Shown one piece after another: positions 20,840 to 32,210 of a stretch of 64,000 bases of DNA. The notes under the pieces were generated by a model that searched no databases, was not told where the DNA came from, and worked only from the letters and a program-made list of their open reading frames with translations. The translations under genes and the position numbers were made by a program. This DNA comes from Congeria kusceri (Eukaryota > Mollusca > Bivalvia > Myida > Dreissenidae): positions 40,979,341 to 41,043,340 of the forward strand of contig CM051038.1 of the NCBI GenBank assembly GCA_027627225.1, written 5' to 3'. Positions within the stretch are counted from its first letter, which is position 1. Every line of letters starts with the position of its first letter.

Positions 20840-21240
20840 CTTGTGGCCAGCAAAGCTATCCAGCATTAGAAGTGAGAGGTCTTTCATGGTATGGGGAACA
20901 AGATCCTTCAGGAACCTTTACCCAGCAGATCACCAACACCTTGTCCATCACACCTGATCACCTGCATACATTAGATCCAACCAAGAGGTTTTTGCATGAT
21001 GAGTTCACGCTTGCATTGAATATCACCATTGGCAGCAGCATCTTGTCTGATGCTGATATGACCAGCACTACTATTTAGTTATGTTTATCTGGCCCCGTAG
21101 TCTGGACCCTTATTGACTTGTTTACCCTTGTGTCACTTGGTTCCTAACAAGCTTGACATAAACAGGCGTCTCATCCATGTTGGCGATCAGGCCATCGTCC
21201 ATTTTTTGGCGAGCCTGCCTGCGGTCAGCTTGACTTAGTT
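20840..21240 (-). pseudogene. jerky/pogo-like (DDE_1) transposase fragment
   Basis: On the reverse strand from about 21230: IANMDETPVYVKLV (the first catalytic Asp block of DDE_1 transposases), then in other frames QTTGPDKHN, VLVISASDKMLLPMVIFNAS and, near 20845-20875, LLMLDSFAGHKTEAL, the second Asp block. At least three frameshifts separate them and the N-terminal DNA-binding region is absent. The left end adjoins a SINE tail and the right end runs into repeat R1. These transposases are the source family of CENP-B and jerky genes; this copy is dead. Confidence 0.75.
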
Positions 21241-22335
21241 GTCACAATGGTGGTTTGGTGAGTGTGTATGTACTTGAGTGCGTGCGTCTGTCCGATCTTG
21301 TCCGGACTGTAACTTCTTCATTTTTCATGCAATTATAAAATAAATTGCCACTAATGTTCACCATGTGGAGATGGCGTGTCACGCTCAAGACCTGTGTCCC
21401 TAGCTCAAAGGAAAAGGTCACACTTCGAGGTCAACGGTAAAATATTATACAGCTTGTCCAGACTGTTACTTCATAACTCATCAGGCAGTTTTAAAATAAC
21501 TTGCCACAAATGTTCACCATGTGAAGAAGGCGTATTGTGTGCAACACCTGTGTCCCTAGCTCAAAGGTCAAGGTCACTTTTAGAGGTCAAAGGTCAAATA
21601 TAAGGATAATACAGCTTGTCCGGACTGTAACTTCATCGTTATTCAGGCAATTTAAAAATAACTTGCCACAAATGTTCACCATATGGAGACGGCCTGTGTC
21701 CCTTGCTCAAAGGTAATGGTCACACTTAGAGGTCAAAGGTCAAATATGGGCATAATACCGTTTGTCTGGACTGTAACTTCATTATTCATCAGGCAGTTTT
21801 AAAATAATTTGCCACAAATGTTCACCATGTGAAGACGGCGTGTTGCAGGCAAGACCTGTAACATTGGCTTGAAGGTCAAGATCGCACTTAGAGGACAATG
21901 GTCAAATACAGGCATAATACAGCTTGTTTGAACTGTTAATTCATCATTCTTCTGAGAATTTTTAATTTACCTGCCACAAACGTTAAGAAGGTAGGTACAG
22001 TGTTGCACGCAAGACCTGTGTCTCTAGCTCAATGGTCAAGGTCAGACTTAGAGGTCAAATTTCACATATGGGCAGAATACAGCTTTTCCAGACTGTTAAT
22101 TCATCATTCATCAGGGAATTTTAAAATAACTTGCCTCAGATGTTGACCGTGTGGAGACAGCATATCGCACGCAAGATCTGTGTCCCTAGCTCAAAGGTCA
22201 AAATCACACTTAGAGGTCAAAGGAGAAGATCTGATTGTTAGAAAATGAGATTTTAAAATAATTACAATACAAGTTGATTTCTTGACAACGGGCTCGACAT
22301 GTTGCCGACAGGCATCTAGTTTACTCTTCATGATA
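21212..22335 (+). repeat. R1 element, copy 1: six 146-162 bp tandem units
   Basis: A 5' unique part (cggtcagcttgacttagttg) leads into six units starting at 21297, 21453, 21615, 21761, 21923 and 22083. Each has ccggactgtaacttcatca, acttgccacaaatgttcacc, tgtccctagctcaaaggtca and a final ggcataatacagc. The 3' unique part contains gacatgttgccgacaggca. A second copy with the same ends lies at 30432-31237. Each unit carries several AGGTCA words; exact AGGTCAAAGGTCA occurs at 21583-21595 and 21730-21742. Confidence 0.92.
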
Positions 22336-23168
22336 ATTGCAAACAAAATTATGGAAAGTATTGAGACTTTTCTTACATATCTTGAGGGAAGCACAGTTCG
22401 AGTACAATAACAATTGGAATGTATTGTCAGCATTTTTCGTCACTATTTTGGGAGTGGTAATGGTACAGGTCAAATTGAACAAAAATAGCATTGTTTTCAG
22501 CAAATTTGGGAATTGTATCACTTTCATTAAAAACTGTCAAAAAGGATGTAAAAATAATAAGTTACAAAAGATAAATCCTAAAATGACGAGCTCCATTGAT
22601 TCTTTTACTTGCATTTGTGGTTTTAAAGGTCAATTTCTCTTGATCGCATGTCTTTTAAAGTGTCTATTGTCATACCAATCTGCTGGTAACTCTAGAATAT
22701 TATCTATACAGCTACAAATCAACATCAAGTTTGTCGGTGTTCTCTGGGGTGACAATGCACAAGGCTCGTGGTTTAGGTTTTCTAAGCCTCGCTTAATAAA
22801 CTTATCTGTATTGAACACTAGCCTAGTATTGTCTATATAACGAATATCTCAGTTTTGGCTTCATCGAGTGGCTTTAACATAGCATGGAAGCCTAAAATAA
22901 TAAAATAGCATACAACAAAACACAATGACAAGTACCATTACCTTTTATGGAAATGTCGCTTTCAATCCGTCTTTCTTTCTCCCTTGCACGTGACTGTTAA
23001 AACAGCAAATTCACTGTTTGTGTAAAGCATACGAAATATCGTGAGATTAAAATAGATAATAGAAATATGAAGGATGCTAGGCTATTTCCCATGTACACAA
23101 AAATATATTACATTTCTAGAAATACAAGTAAATTTCAACAATGCATCCAATAATACATCAATACCTAT
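22336..23168. other. no recognised gene; 167-codon frame
   Basis: The frame at 22337-22840 (+) encodes 167 residues with hydrophobic stretches and a CICGFKG cluster near residue 93. I recognise no family. It starts in the flank of R1 and has no splice or promoter support, so it may be chance. Confidence 0.3.
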
Positions 23169-23169
23169 G

Positions 23170-24190
23170 GTGGCATAGAATTGCCTTACGATAACTACTT
23201 AAGGTTAGCGAAAATGTTCGTGTTACCACTTAAGTTTCATGCTATTTATCTTATATCTTAATAGCGAATTTTTTCGAGGTAAAATATTTATTTGCTTAAG
23301 GAAAAACAGCATGAACTGCACAGAACTGACATAAGAATTTCAGTTAATAAAAACTTATGTGGTATCACAAATATTAACTAGTTAAAATTCGTGAATATTA
23401 ACGTGTTAAGATTTGCATCGTAAGATAATTATTATGATAATATTCATGTTAGATAACTGGCAACACAAACCAATTTGCGAATACATTTGCGATACATGAA
23501 CATTCAGTGGTATGGCAAATATTTACTAGATAATATTTGAACTTCCTGACCTCTGATTTTGGAAGTTTTGTTCATAATATTTGGAAGTTTTGACAGTATT
23601 GCGCAACATAAGACCAAAGCATTTCAGAAATGAAATTAAGTACTGTATAAAATGTAAGGTGTTTTTAAGGCCAGTTCTTTTTCATCAAGTGTTTATATCC
23701 CACCTTATTCAGTGAAAGAGATAAACATTTACATAAATTACTTAATTTGTCTTCTAAATTGTTCATCCTTACATGAAGGAACTTCCATGGCTGAAATTTT
23801 GGAAGTTCTGCAACTTCCATGGCTGCAATTTTGGAAGTTCTGTGACAAAAACTGGGGAGTATTTTACACCCAAACTTCCCTTAATGCAAGCTCTGATTAA
23901 GTGGTATTGCGAATATTAACAAGGTAAGATTTGCATTGTAAGATAATTATCATGCTAATATTCGTATTAGTAAGACTGCAACCCCAAGAAAATGTATCTA
24001 ATATCAGTTTTGGGCACTTAAAGGCCATTTAGTATAATAATAAAATATCTTGCAGAAAAATATATGCAAACGCTATCGTAATATGCAGATAAATATCATA
24101 ATAAGTGGTAACAGGAATCTGTTCGCATACACTTAAGTAGTTAACATGAATATTTTCGCGAACCTTTAATAAGTGGTTATTGTATGCCAC
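23170..24190. mobile_element. nonautonomous DNA transposon with terminal and subterminal inverted repeats
   Basis: The left end gtggcatagaatt is followed by aactacttaaggttagcgaaaat. The right end read in reverse gives gtggcatacaat, then aaggttcgcgaaaat and aactacttaagtg. Inside, gtaagataatta with aatattc-type words repeats at about 23415-23450 and 23935-23970. The target duplication is unclear (tat-type bases on both sides). There is no transposase. A 32-bp tandem duplication (acttccatggctgaaatttt type) lies at about 23779-23845. Confidence 0.7.
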
Positions 24191-24416
24191 TATAAATACC
24201 AACCTTAGAAATGAACCCACATTAATAATGAAAACGGTCAGTGAAAAACTGACATCTGATCTGTATGAAAACCTGCTTGCCAACTGAATTAGGCGGCAAA
24301 CTTAATCCAAGGGCAGATAATCAAAATGGGTTAAAAACAAGTATACAAGCAAGAAAATAGGTTAAAAACAATCATACAATTAATTAGGGAAGACAACTTT
24401 GAAGGAGACCATTTTA
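24191..24416. other. noncoding, nothing recognised
   Basis: Short AT-rich stretch with two similar ggttaaaaaca words (about 24330 and 24360). Confidence 0.35.
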
Positions 24417-24745
24417 AGCTCGACTATTCGAAGAATAGGTGAGCTATTCTACTACCCCTGGCGTCGGCGTCCACGTGTAAATTGGTTAAAGTTTTTATTC
24501 AAAAGTCTTGTAACTTCAAAACTTCAGAAAGTATTGTCTGCTTGTAATCTTTAGAAATGTGTAATATTGTCTGCTTCAAATTATTTGTGACTATTAGTGT
24601 GTCAGTAGAGGAATTACAGTATACTCAGTTATTGCTGTTGCGGTAATACAAATACAGTAATATTTTAACACTGGACAGAATGAGGAGAATATTTACAGAG
24701 TCTGCTTATAATTGGGTGTTTGTTGGTTCGCACTTCCCTTGACCT
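24417..24745 (+). repeat. R5-type hairpin head and flank
   Basis: Bases 24417-24445 form a hairpin (agctcgactattcg pairs with aagaataggtgagct), like the one heading R5 at 36086. The following ttttattcaaaagtcttgtaactt resembles the start of a tandem-core element, but only one unit is visible. Confidence 0.5.
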
Positions 24746-25770
24746 CTGCCTGAAAATTCTCTCCACAATGTCAATGTATGGGTGTCATGTTCTCATCTTC
24801 TAGAAAATAATAATATGTGCTATAAAAAGTGTCTTGAGGTAGATTGTAGACTCTGGTGGCTGTCGATGATGGAGTTGATCAGGTGTCTTCTGTAGTTTCA
24901 CTTTGTCGTCGATATTATCCTCGTATTTTTTGGTAGGAATGACACTACAATTCTTGCGTCTCTTGATTTCAAGTCCTTAGGGTATGTGGCACTGTTGTCC
25001 ACCAGTAGTGGATTCACGGGCAGTCTCTTCTGTCGTACATGCTTCCGAACTTCAGGGACAAACTTTGTGTGGAACCAATTTTCAAATATTTAGATGCAGT
25101 CGTCCATGCATTGCTTGAGTGTTAATATGTTGTCGGTAGCATTGTCATGTTTATGTGGTGGAAACTTCGCGGTCTCTCACATTTACCAATTATTAGTGGT
25201 TGTCATTTATGTAGCATTGCAGCACAACAACACTGTCAACCTATTTTTGCATTGTTTGAATCCCATTGTTTTTTTGGTGTCGGACGTCTGGGTCAGCTTT
25301 TGTCAGGTAACATTTTATAATTGAGTACAGTTTCGTCACAATTATACACTTGTTCAGGCACATATTCTTCTTCTTCAAAGAGGTGAGTTCTTCTGGATAT
25401 GCGTCCACTGCCTCTTCGTTCGCCAAGCGTTGCTCCCCACGTATTGTTACTGGCTTGATTCCAAGTTCCTGTATTATCCTACACTGCTTGCGAACGACTC
25501 GTCCCCAGAATGCAACATGTGGAATTTCATAGCTTGATGCTGAATGTTCGGGCCCAATATCAGTGTATCCTCCATCCTGGCCTGTGTGAACCAGGTCATG
25601 ATGGCCTTGTCCAGTTCCGTGTCTTGGGCACCACGGATCTGCTTTCCTTTCTGATCAGGTGTGTCCATATCAGACATAGTTGCTTGTTCTCGTCCTTCAG
25701 CCATCCCCATAGCTTCAGAAGCCCAGTGTACTGTCTGTTCTTGACTTTATCGATAATGTGCATCTTCTCT
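24746..25770 (-). pseudogene. jerky-like (CENP-B/DDE_1) transposase relic
   Basis: Read on the reverse strand from 25770: a CENP-B-type helix-turn-helix (LDKAIMTWFTQARM, LILGPNIQHQAMKFHML, then SFASS; 25710-25474); VYNCDETVLNYKMLPDK with the first catalytic Asp (about 25350-25300); VLLCCNA, IGKCERPRSFHHINM; then NPLLVDNSATYP with the second Asp and FLPKNT (about 25020-24920). The order is normal for jerky/Tigger transposases. Multiple frameshifts and stops make it dead. An R2 element starts immediately upstream at 25785. Confidence 0.85.
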
Positions 25771-25784
25771 GTGATAGAGAACTG

Positions 25785-26193
25785 TTGTTTTTCTGTCCGT
25801 CCGTCCTGCCGTGCGTGACAAAGTTAAGTAGATTTTACCGTTTCGTCTTGCACCAACACCGCTTACTACAACACTTTGATACTTACACAGTTGTTGCTAA
25901 TGACCATTCCCTTTCCACCCATATCACCCAACCTCACTTTGACCTTGACCTAATTTGAATTTATAATAATTCAAAAGTGCCATTGCTTACTTAACTAGAT
26001 TTGACGGTTTTGTCTAGCACCAGCAACGCTTACTACAACACTGAAGATATTTACATAGTTGTTACTTATGACTGTTCCCAATCCACCCATATCACCCAAC
26101 CTCACTTTGACCATGACCTAATTTGGACTAAGAAATGGGCGACCCAGCACCAACAGGGGGCATGTGTGTTTATCAAACACAGAATCTTGTTTT
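25785..26193 (+). repeat. R2 element, copy 1
   Basis: Two units of about 172 bp contain agattttaccgtttcgtc, caccaacaccgcttactaca, tccacccatatcacccaacc and cactttgaccttgacctaat. It ends cagcaccaacagggggcatg. Copies 2 and 3 are at 31661 and 47800. Confidence 0.88.
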
Positions 26194-26879
26194 TTTGTAT
26201 TGTCAGCAATTTTATTTTGTTATTTAGGTAGTGTTCATGTAGTTCGTGTCAAAAGACAGAATGATTAGACTAGAAAATGGACAGCTTATATACAGGTACC
26301 TACACACTGACATTATTATACCCCCACTAAATTTTGACACAGTTATGGCCCCTTTTTGACTTAAATTCCCGAAAAACATGGACAATAACTCATGAAAGGC
26401 TTCACATATTTAAATAATTTTTGGTACATAGGTGTAACATCATAAAATACAGATAAATTTCAACATTGTTTACAAACCACTAAATTTTGACAGAGTTATC
26501 GCTCTTACTGAAATTAAATTTTTCCAAATACACTGTTGGCCATTCACAAATTAAAGCATTCTCTCCCTGTCCATTTCTTTCGAATGGATGCCATAGTTTT
26601 GTGACAAGGCCATATTGTGGCGGTATATCCGTCACTCGTGACAATTCTAGTTTACTATTGTTTGCAAATATTGATTGCATTAATTGGTTGTCTGTCATAT
26701 GTCACCACGTGTCACTGCCAGAGCTCCAGATAATTTTTTCAGTTGAGGGGTATTTCACTCATGAAATTTTTAGTTGATGAGTAAAATACAAACCCCAAGA
26801 TTTTTCAGGAGTATTTATATCACCCTCAAAGCATCATAACATATAGTTCTATAATGCAGTACACTAAGCAATAGATTGG
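26194..26879. other. noncoding; possible single unit of another repeat
   Basis: ttatacccccactaaatttt at about 26316 and accactaaattttgacagag at about 26477 look like two diverged repeat units with a head related to the R6/R8 heads. The overlapping frames on both strands at 26480-26777 have no known domain. Confidence 0.35.
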
Positions 26880-26998
26880 GTATGTGGTTGGTTGGGCAGG
26901 CGGGCAGGCTTCGTCCAACTGGGGTTTCCTCTCAATAACTCTAGAACAAATTAAGATATTTGAATGAAACTTCTCACATAGATGCCTTATATCATTGA
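26880..26998 (+). repeat. R3 fragment
   Basis: gtttcctctcaataactcta, gaacaaattaagatattt and aatgaaacttctcacatag match one unit of R3 (28195-28830). It stops where the Tc1-like relic begins. Confidence 0.7.
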
Positions 26999-28085
26999 CT
27001 GTAGCATCAATCAAAGCATTTCATCGCTGGTGCTTCGACAGCTCTGTGGGATATTGTCCCACTCCTCCAACAATGCTTCTGCGTATCCCAGACATGCTCT
27101 ATCAGTGTCTAAAGAAATTGATGGCCAGTCGAGTACTGGTATGTCATGCTGTTGCAAGAAGTTGCGTGTCACAATGGAAGAGTGCGGTCTGGCACAGTCT
27201 TTGTTGCAGAATGCGCCTCCCTTAGGAAAGTGCTGATTGAAAAAAGTTACAGTAACGGGTCTCTATATGTCATTAGCATTGACGTTTCTCTCAAAACCAG
27301 AGGTGTCCTCTGAAACTGTGTCGTGGCTGCCCAGAAATGTATTGATCCCCTGCCTCATTGATCAAACTCTGAGAGTGCAAGCATCTGTAGAATGCTTGTT
27401 GCGATGTCTCCAGACCTTCTTCCGACCGTCCATGGGAGACAGCTGTATCCGGTATTTATCTGAGAATAAGATGTGGCCTGGTAAAGCAAATGTATGCTCT
27501 TGTCCAATGTAATGTGTCTCAGCAATGGCATGCAATTAGTCGCTGTGCCTTGTGGGGTCTGCTTGCTTTAAGGCTTGCAGATGTCTACAAACGTTTGTAC
27601 GCATATTGTTGGGGTGTATGCTGCACCTAAAAAGAAACAAAGTTCTTTATGGAACAAAATTGATGATTTTAAATCTGCTTAAAATTAACTAATACTAAAA
27701 CCCAGCAGTATTATTGGTTGAACGCTTACCCATGGATTCCTACAGTATGTGTGGCAGACGTTGCTCTGCTAGGAACCAGTTGCTGGTCCTGTCTTGCAGT
27801 TGTTACATGTGGCCCCACGACTACGAAAGTTCTCAATCTCAAACTTAGTCTCAACTTAAAATATTGACCAATGAAAACGCTTGTAACATTTGAGCTTTGA
27901 TTTCCATTGGTTTAATATTTAACATTAAGACTAGGATTAAACTTAAGAATGTTCGTAGCCCTTGGGCCTGGTTACAACACCAGTCTGCTTATAGCGAGCC
28001 ACAAGATGAGAAATGGTTGTACGGTGGCATCCAAACCTTGCTATGGCTTTCTTCATACATCCAGCAATGAACATACCAATTGCTT
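26995..28085 (-). pseudogene. Tc1/mariner-like transposase relic
   Basis: On the reverse strand from 28085: GMFIAGCMKKAIARFGCHRT with TISHLVARYKQTGVVTRPK (first helix-turn-helix), a 138-bp insertion, GPHVTTARQDQQLVPSRATS (second domain start), then after an unmatched gap YRDPLL, FFNQHFPKGGAFCNKDCARPH (second catalytic Asp block), LDWPSISLD and EEWDNIPQS near 27050. The DD34E-type order is clear, although frames shift several times and the first-Asp block is not identified. It cuts into R3-type repeats on both sides. Confidence 0.82.
27821..27958. mobile_element. 138-bp palindromic MITE inside the Tc1 relic
   Basis: The left end ctacgaaagttctcaatctc and the reversed right end ctacgaacattcttaagttt are imperfect inverted repeats. 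Matching continues inward (cttagtctcaacttaaaata versus cctagtcttaatgttaaata). It separates the two halves of the Tc1 DNA-binding region, so it inserted later. Confidence 0.7.
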
Positions 28086-28194
28086 AATTACGACCATCGT
28101 GCATTGTTAATAGTGAATGAAATCAAATCCTTATGTGTTTTTTTAACCAAATTTTTTAAAGAAAATATTCGGTTATTAGATTGGGGTATGTTAT

Positions 28195-28830
28195 TATTCT
28201 TCAGGCGCCCGGGTGGCGGCGTCAACTTTTGGTTTCCACTCTCTAACTCGAGAACAGGTTGAGCTATTGTAATGAAACTTCGTATGTTCATACCTTATAG
28301 TGACACCTCGCTTGGGATTGCATATGGGGTGGGTGGGGTCAAGGTCATGCTCACTGCTACTAAAAATTGAAAAACGGTTTTTGCTCAATAACTTGAGAAC
28401 ACCTTGAGATATTTTAATGAAACTTCATACATAGATGCTCAATATTGAGACCTCACTTGGGACTGCATATGGGGTGGATGGGGTCAAGGTCACTGTTACT
28501 AAAAATAGAAAAACGGTTTCCGCTCAATAACTTTAGAACACACTAAGATATTTTAATGAAACTTCATATGCAGATACCTTATATGGGGACCTCGCTTGGG
28601 ATTGCATATGGGGTGGATAGGGTCAAGGTCATGGTCACTGCTACTAAAAATAGAATAACGGTTTTTGCTCAATAACTTAAGAACACATGAAGAAAAATGT
28701 TGGTTGTCAGATTAGCGTATGTAGTTGGACGGGTAGTGGTGGCGTCAACCTTTCGTTTCCGCTCTCTAACTTGAGAACGGATTGAGATTTTTTAGTGAAA
28801 CTTCATACATAGATAACTTATAGCAACAAT
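28195..28830 (+). repeat. R3 tandem repeat, about 140-145 bp units
   Basis: Units contain ctcaataacttgagaacac, gagatattttaatgaaactt, cttgggattgcatatggggt and ggtcaaggtcatg. The aatgaaactt word lies at 28271, 28416 and 28555, and a fourth, more diverged unit reaches about 28815. The family continues at 29255-29765. Confidence 0.88.
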
Positions 28831-29254
28831 CTACAAACTGAAAATCTCTTAGTCAGTTTCTGACCACTAACAAGTAAATTTCTATACTAAAACATGTTAC
28901 TTTGTTTATGATTTCCAATGTTTTATCAATTATTTGTACCAATTTATGACTTTATAAAAAATACACACTAGTAGGTTTATTACACGATCCTCGAAATTAA
29001 AATACTTCACTGACCACAATAACGGGATTTTTTCATGCGAATATCATGCATGTGAACTTATTCCTTTCACAGGAAACTAGAGCACCAAATGTTTTTTAAA
29101 TGTAAACAATACAGTGGAATAAAAATTTGTCAAATACCATTTGTTTTAAGAAAATGTAAAATGGGTTTTTTTGGTCATAATTATTGATTTTACGTGTTTG
29201 TAAAATCTTAATTAAACTCTAAATGGTTGTCTTAACTTGCAGACATTGTGTGTG
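28831..29254. other. noncoding, nothing recognised
   Basis: AT-rich sequence splitting two R3 blocks, so possibly an insertion. No terminal repeats were found. Confidence 0.4.
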
Positions 29255-29765
29255 CCTTTAAGAACGCATTGAGATATTTTAATGAAACTTGATACATAGA
29301 TACCTATAGTAGTGAGACCAGGCTTGGGATTACGTATCGGGTGGGTGGGGTATAGGTCACAGTTTCTAAAAATAGAAAAACCATTTTCCCTTAATAACTT
29401 TATACTGAATTGAGATATTTCAATAAAACTTCATACAAAGATACCTTGTATCAAGACCTCGCTTGGGATTGCATACGGGGAGTGTGTGGTCAAGGTCAAG
29501 GTCACCATTACTAAAAATAGAAAAATGGTTTCCGCTTAATAACTTCAGAACACATTGAGAAATTATAATGAAACTTCACATAATAGGTACCTTATATCGA
29601 GACCTCACTTGAAATGGCGTAGAGGGTGGGTGAGGTCAAGGTCGAGGTCACCGTTACTAAATAAAAAGAAAGGTTTCCGCTCAATAGCTTGAGAACACAT
29701 TGAGATATTTTAATGAAACTTCATAAATAGATATCTTATATCTAGAACTCGCTTGGGATTGCATT
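29255..29765 (+). repeat. R3 tandem repeat, second block
   Basis: About 3.5 further units with aatgaaactt-like words near 29281, 29426, 29569 and 29713, and the same gggattgcat, ggtcaaggtca and actaaaaatagaaaa blocks. Confidence 0.85.
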
Positions 29766-30431
29766 TTTTTTACAAACTTGTCTTGTTTTGATTTGATGAA
29801 CATGCATAACAATTACATTGCTAGAAGATGCAGAGTTCCTTTTACTATATATTGCATTAGGATATTAATTTGAAAACAAAAATGAGTCAATATTTTTTGC
29901 TATACTATAAATTAGGAAAACTTTATATGAATCCTAATATCATTAACAAGTATTTGTTGGGATGGCCGTATGTCTTATGTTTTCTCAGTATTTTATTAAG
30001 TAATACAGGGCAGGAGACACATTTGAAAAACGTAAAGTATGCATTCTTTTGTTTAACAGCAATGCACATTAAAATGTTCAATTTTGTTATAATTATGCAG
30101 ATTTCTGTGTCACTTCATGAGTGGTCATAGAACATATTTTAATGAAATCTTTGAAATGGGAATTCAAACTTTCTTGGCATTTTTGTGTTTTAACTATAAT
30201 GCTTAATAGATGTTATGTCAGATTTAATATTGAAACAATATTAAGGATTATTTCTGAATCAAACTGGTCAAATAGTGGTTAGTCATTGGTCAATATAGCC
30301 ACAGAATGATTGATATCTGGTCATATTGTCAAGGCTGAATTAGCTCCAGATTTCAATAAAAATAAGGTGACTATTCGTGTCCTGATATATCCAGTTATCC
30401 ATGAAATATGAATAAGACCATATTTTTGTCA
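29766..30431. other. noncoding, nothing recognised
   Basis: The 86-codon frame at 29870-30130 (+) is hydrophobic and AT-driven, with no family resemblance. Confidence 0.35.
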
Positions 30432-31237
30432 AGCCTACCTTCGGTCAGCTTGACTTAGTTGTCACAACGGCAGCTCGGTGTATGTGCGTGAGTGCGTCTG
30501 TCCGTGCCTGCATCTGTCCGATCTTATCCGGACTGTAACTTCATCATTTGTCAGAAATTTTAAAATAACTTGCCACAAATGTTCACCACGTGGAGACTGC
30601 GTGTCACACATGGTCCTTAGCTCAAAGGTCAACGTCACACTTAGAGGTCAAAAGTCAAATATGACCATAAAACAGCTTGTCCGAACTGTAACTTCATCAT
30701 TCGTCATTCATCAGGCAATTTTAAAATAATTTGCCACAAATGTTCACTGTGTGGAGACGGCATGTCACGTGCAAGACCTGTGTCCCTAGCTCAAAGGTCA
30801 AGGTCAAAGGTCCAAAATGGGCATAATACAGCTTGTCCGGACTGTAATTTCATCATTCATCACGGAATTTTAAAACAACTTGCCACAAATGTTCACCATG
30901 TGGAGACAGCATGTCACGTGCAAGACCTGTGTCCCTAGCTCATAGGTCAAGGTCGCACTTAGAGGTCAAATGTCAAATCTGGGTATAATAGCTTTTCCTG
31001 ACAGTTATTCATCATTCATCAGGGAATTTTAAAATAACTTGCATTTCACCACATGGAGACGGCAGGTTGCAGTCAAGACCTGTGTCCCTAGCTCAATCAT
31101 TAAGGTCACACTTCAAGGTCAAAGGTGAAGATCTGCTTGTAAGAAAATCTTTTTTGAATATAATTACAATACAAGTTGCTTTCTTGACATTGGGCTCAAC
31201 ATGTTGCCAATAGGCATCTAGTTTTATTTTCAATGAA
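30432..31237 (+). repeat. R1 element, copy 2: four tandem units
   Basis: Same 5' end (cggtcagcttgacttagttg) and 3' end (caacatgttgcc-ataggcatctagttt) as copy 1, with four units starting near 30523, 30676, 30832 and 30992. Conserved ends with different unit numbers show that the tandem core varies between dispersed copies. Confidence 0.92.
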
Positions 31238-31660
31238 GCCCAAAAACATAAATACATTATAAGGCATGCTCATGTTCTAAAGCATTCTTCATATTATTTG
31301 TTTCTTTTCGAATTTAAAGTCTTGTCTATACTGAATGTGAAAAATGGCTCTTTGATGTTCCAAATTGAGATATATTGTAAGCCTGTTTATTGGCACACTT
31401 GTGCAGTTTTAGTGGGCAACTGATTGGTATTCCACTGAATGGCAAAACGTATGTGGAATTTTGGTTCAGTATGTCTGCTTTGTGAGTGGTCATGCTGTGC
31501 TATATATAAGACTGGGCAGTGAGCAGGCCATTTTCCCATTGGGAAAAGTTTTTGAATATTTGCACCTGGAAATGGACATTTAGCGGCCCAAAAAGGTGGC
31601 TATGTGTCCTTTCTGTTTTACCGTATAAAGTCTAGTTGCCCTGCATCTATTTTCAAGTTT
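31238..31660. other. noncoding, nothing recognised
   Basis: No gene or repeat identified. Confidence 0.4.
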
Positions 31661-32210
31661 TTATGCCCCCGGCATCGTGATGCGGGAGGCATGTAGTGAT
31701 TGTCCTGTCCATCTGTCGTGAATCCGTCTGACAAGGTTAACTAGATTTTACTGTTTCGTCTAGCACCAATACTGCTTAATTGCAACACTTCGATATTTAC
31801 ACAGTTGTTGCTTATGACCATTTCCAATCCACCCATATCACCAAACCTCACTTTGACCTTGACCTTATTTGGACTTAAAATAATTGAAATTAGCTATTTC
31901 TTGATTACTAGATTTTACCGTTTCGTCTAACACCAACACCACTTACTTCATCACTTGGATACTTGCGAAGTTTTTGCTTATGACCATTCCCAATCCACCC
32001 ATATAACGTAATCTCACTTTGACCTTTACTTTGACATTATTTGGACTTAGACTAAATCAAACAGGTTATTTCTTGGTTAACTAGGCTTTAACGTTTCATC
32101 TAGCACCAACACCATTTACTACAACACTTTGATACTAATACTAATGGGCTGTCCAGCACCAACCAGGGGCAAGTCAGTTTATCAAAACACAGCATCTTGG
32201 TTTTGGTTTT
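31661..32210 (+). repeat. R2 element, copy 2, with hairpin head
   Basis: The head at 31663-31692 pairs atgcccccg with cgggaggcat. Two full units and a third partial one of about 170 bp follow (agattttaccgtttcgtct, tccacccatat, cactttgacctt). The 3' end cagcaccaaccaggggcaag is the diverged form of the R2 end that reads cgggggcatg in copy 3, so family ends are inverted around atgccccc. Confidence 0.9.
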
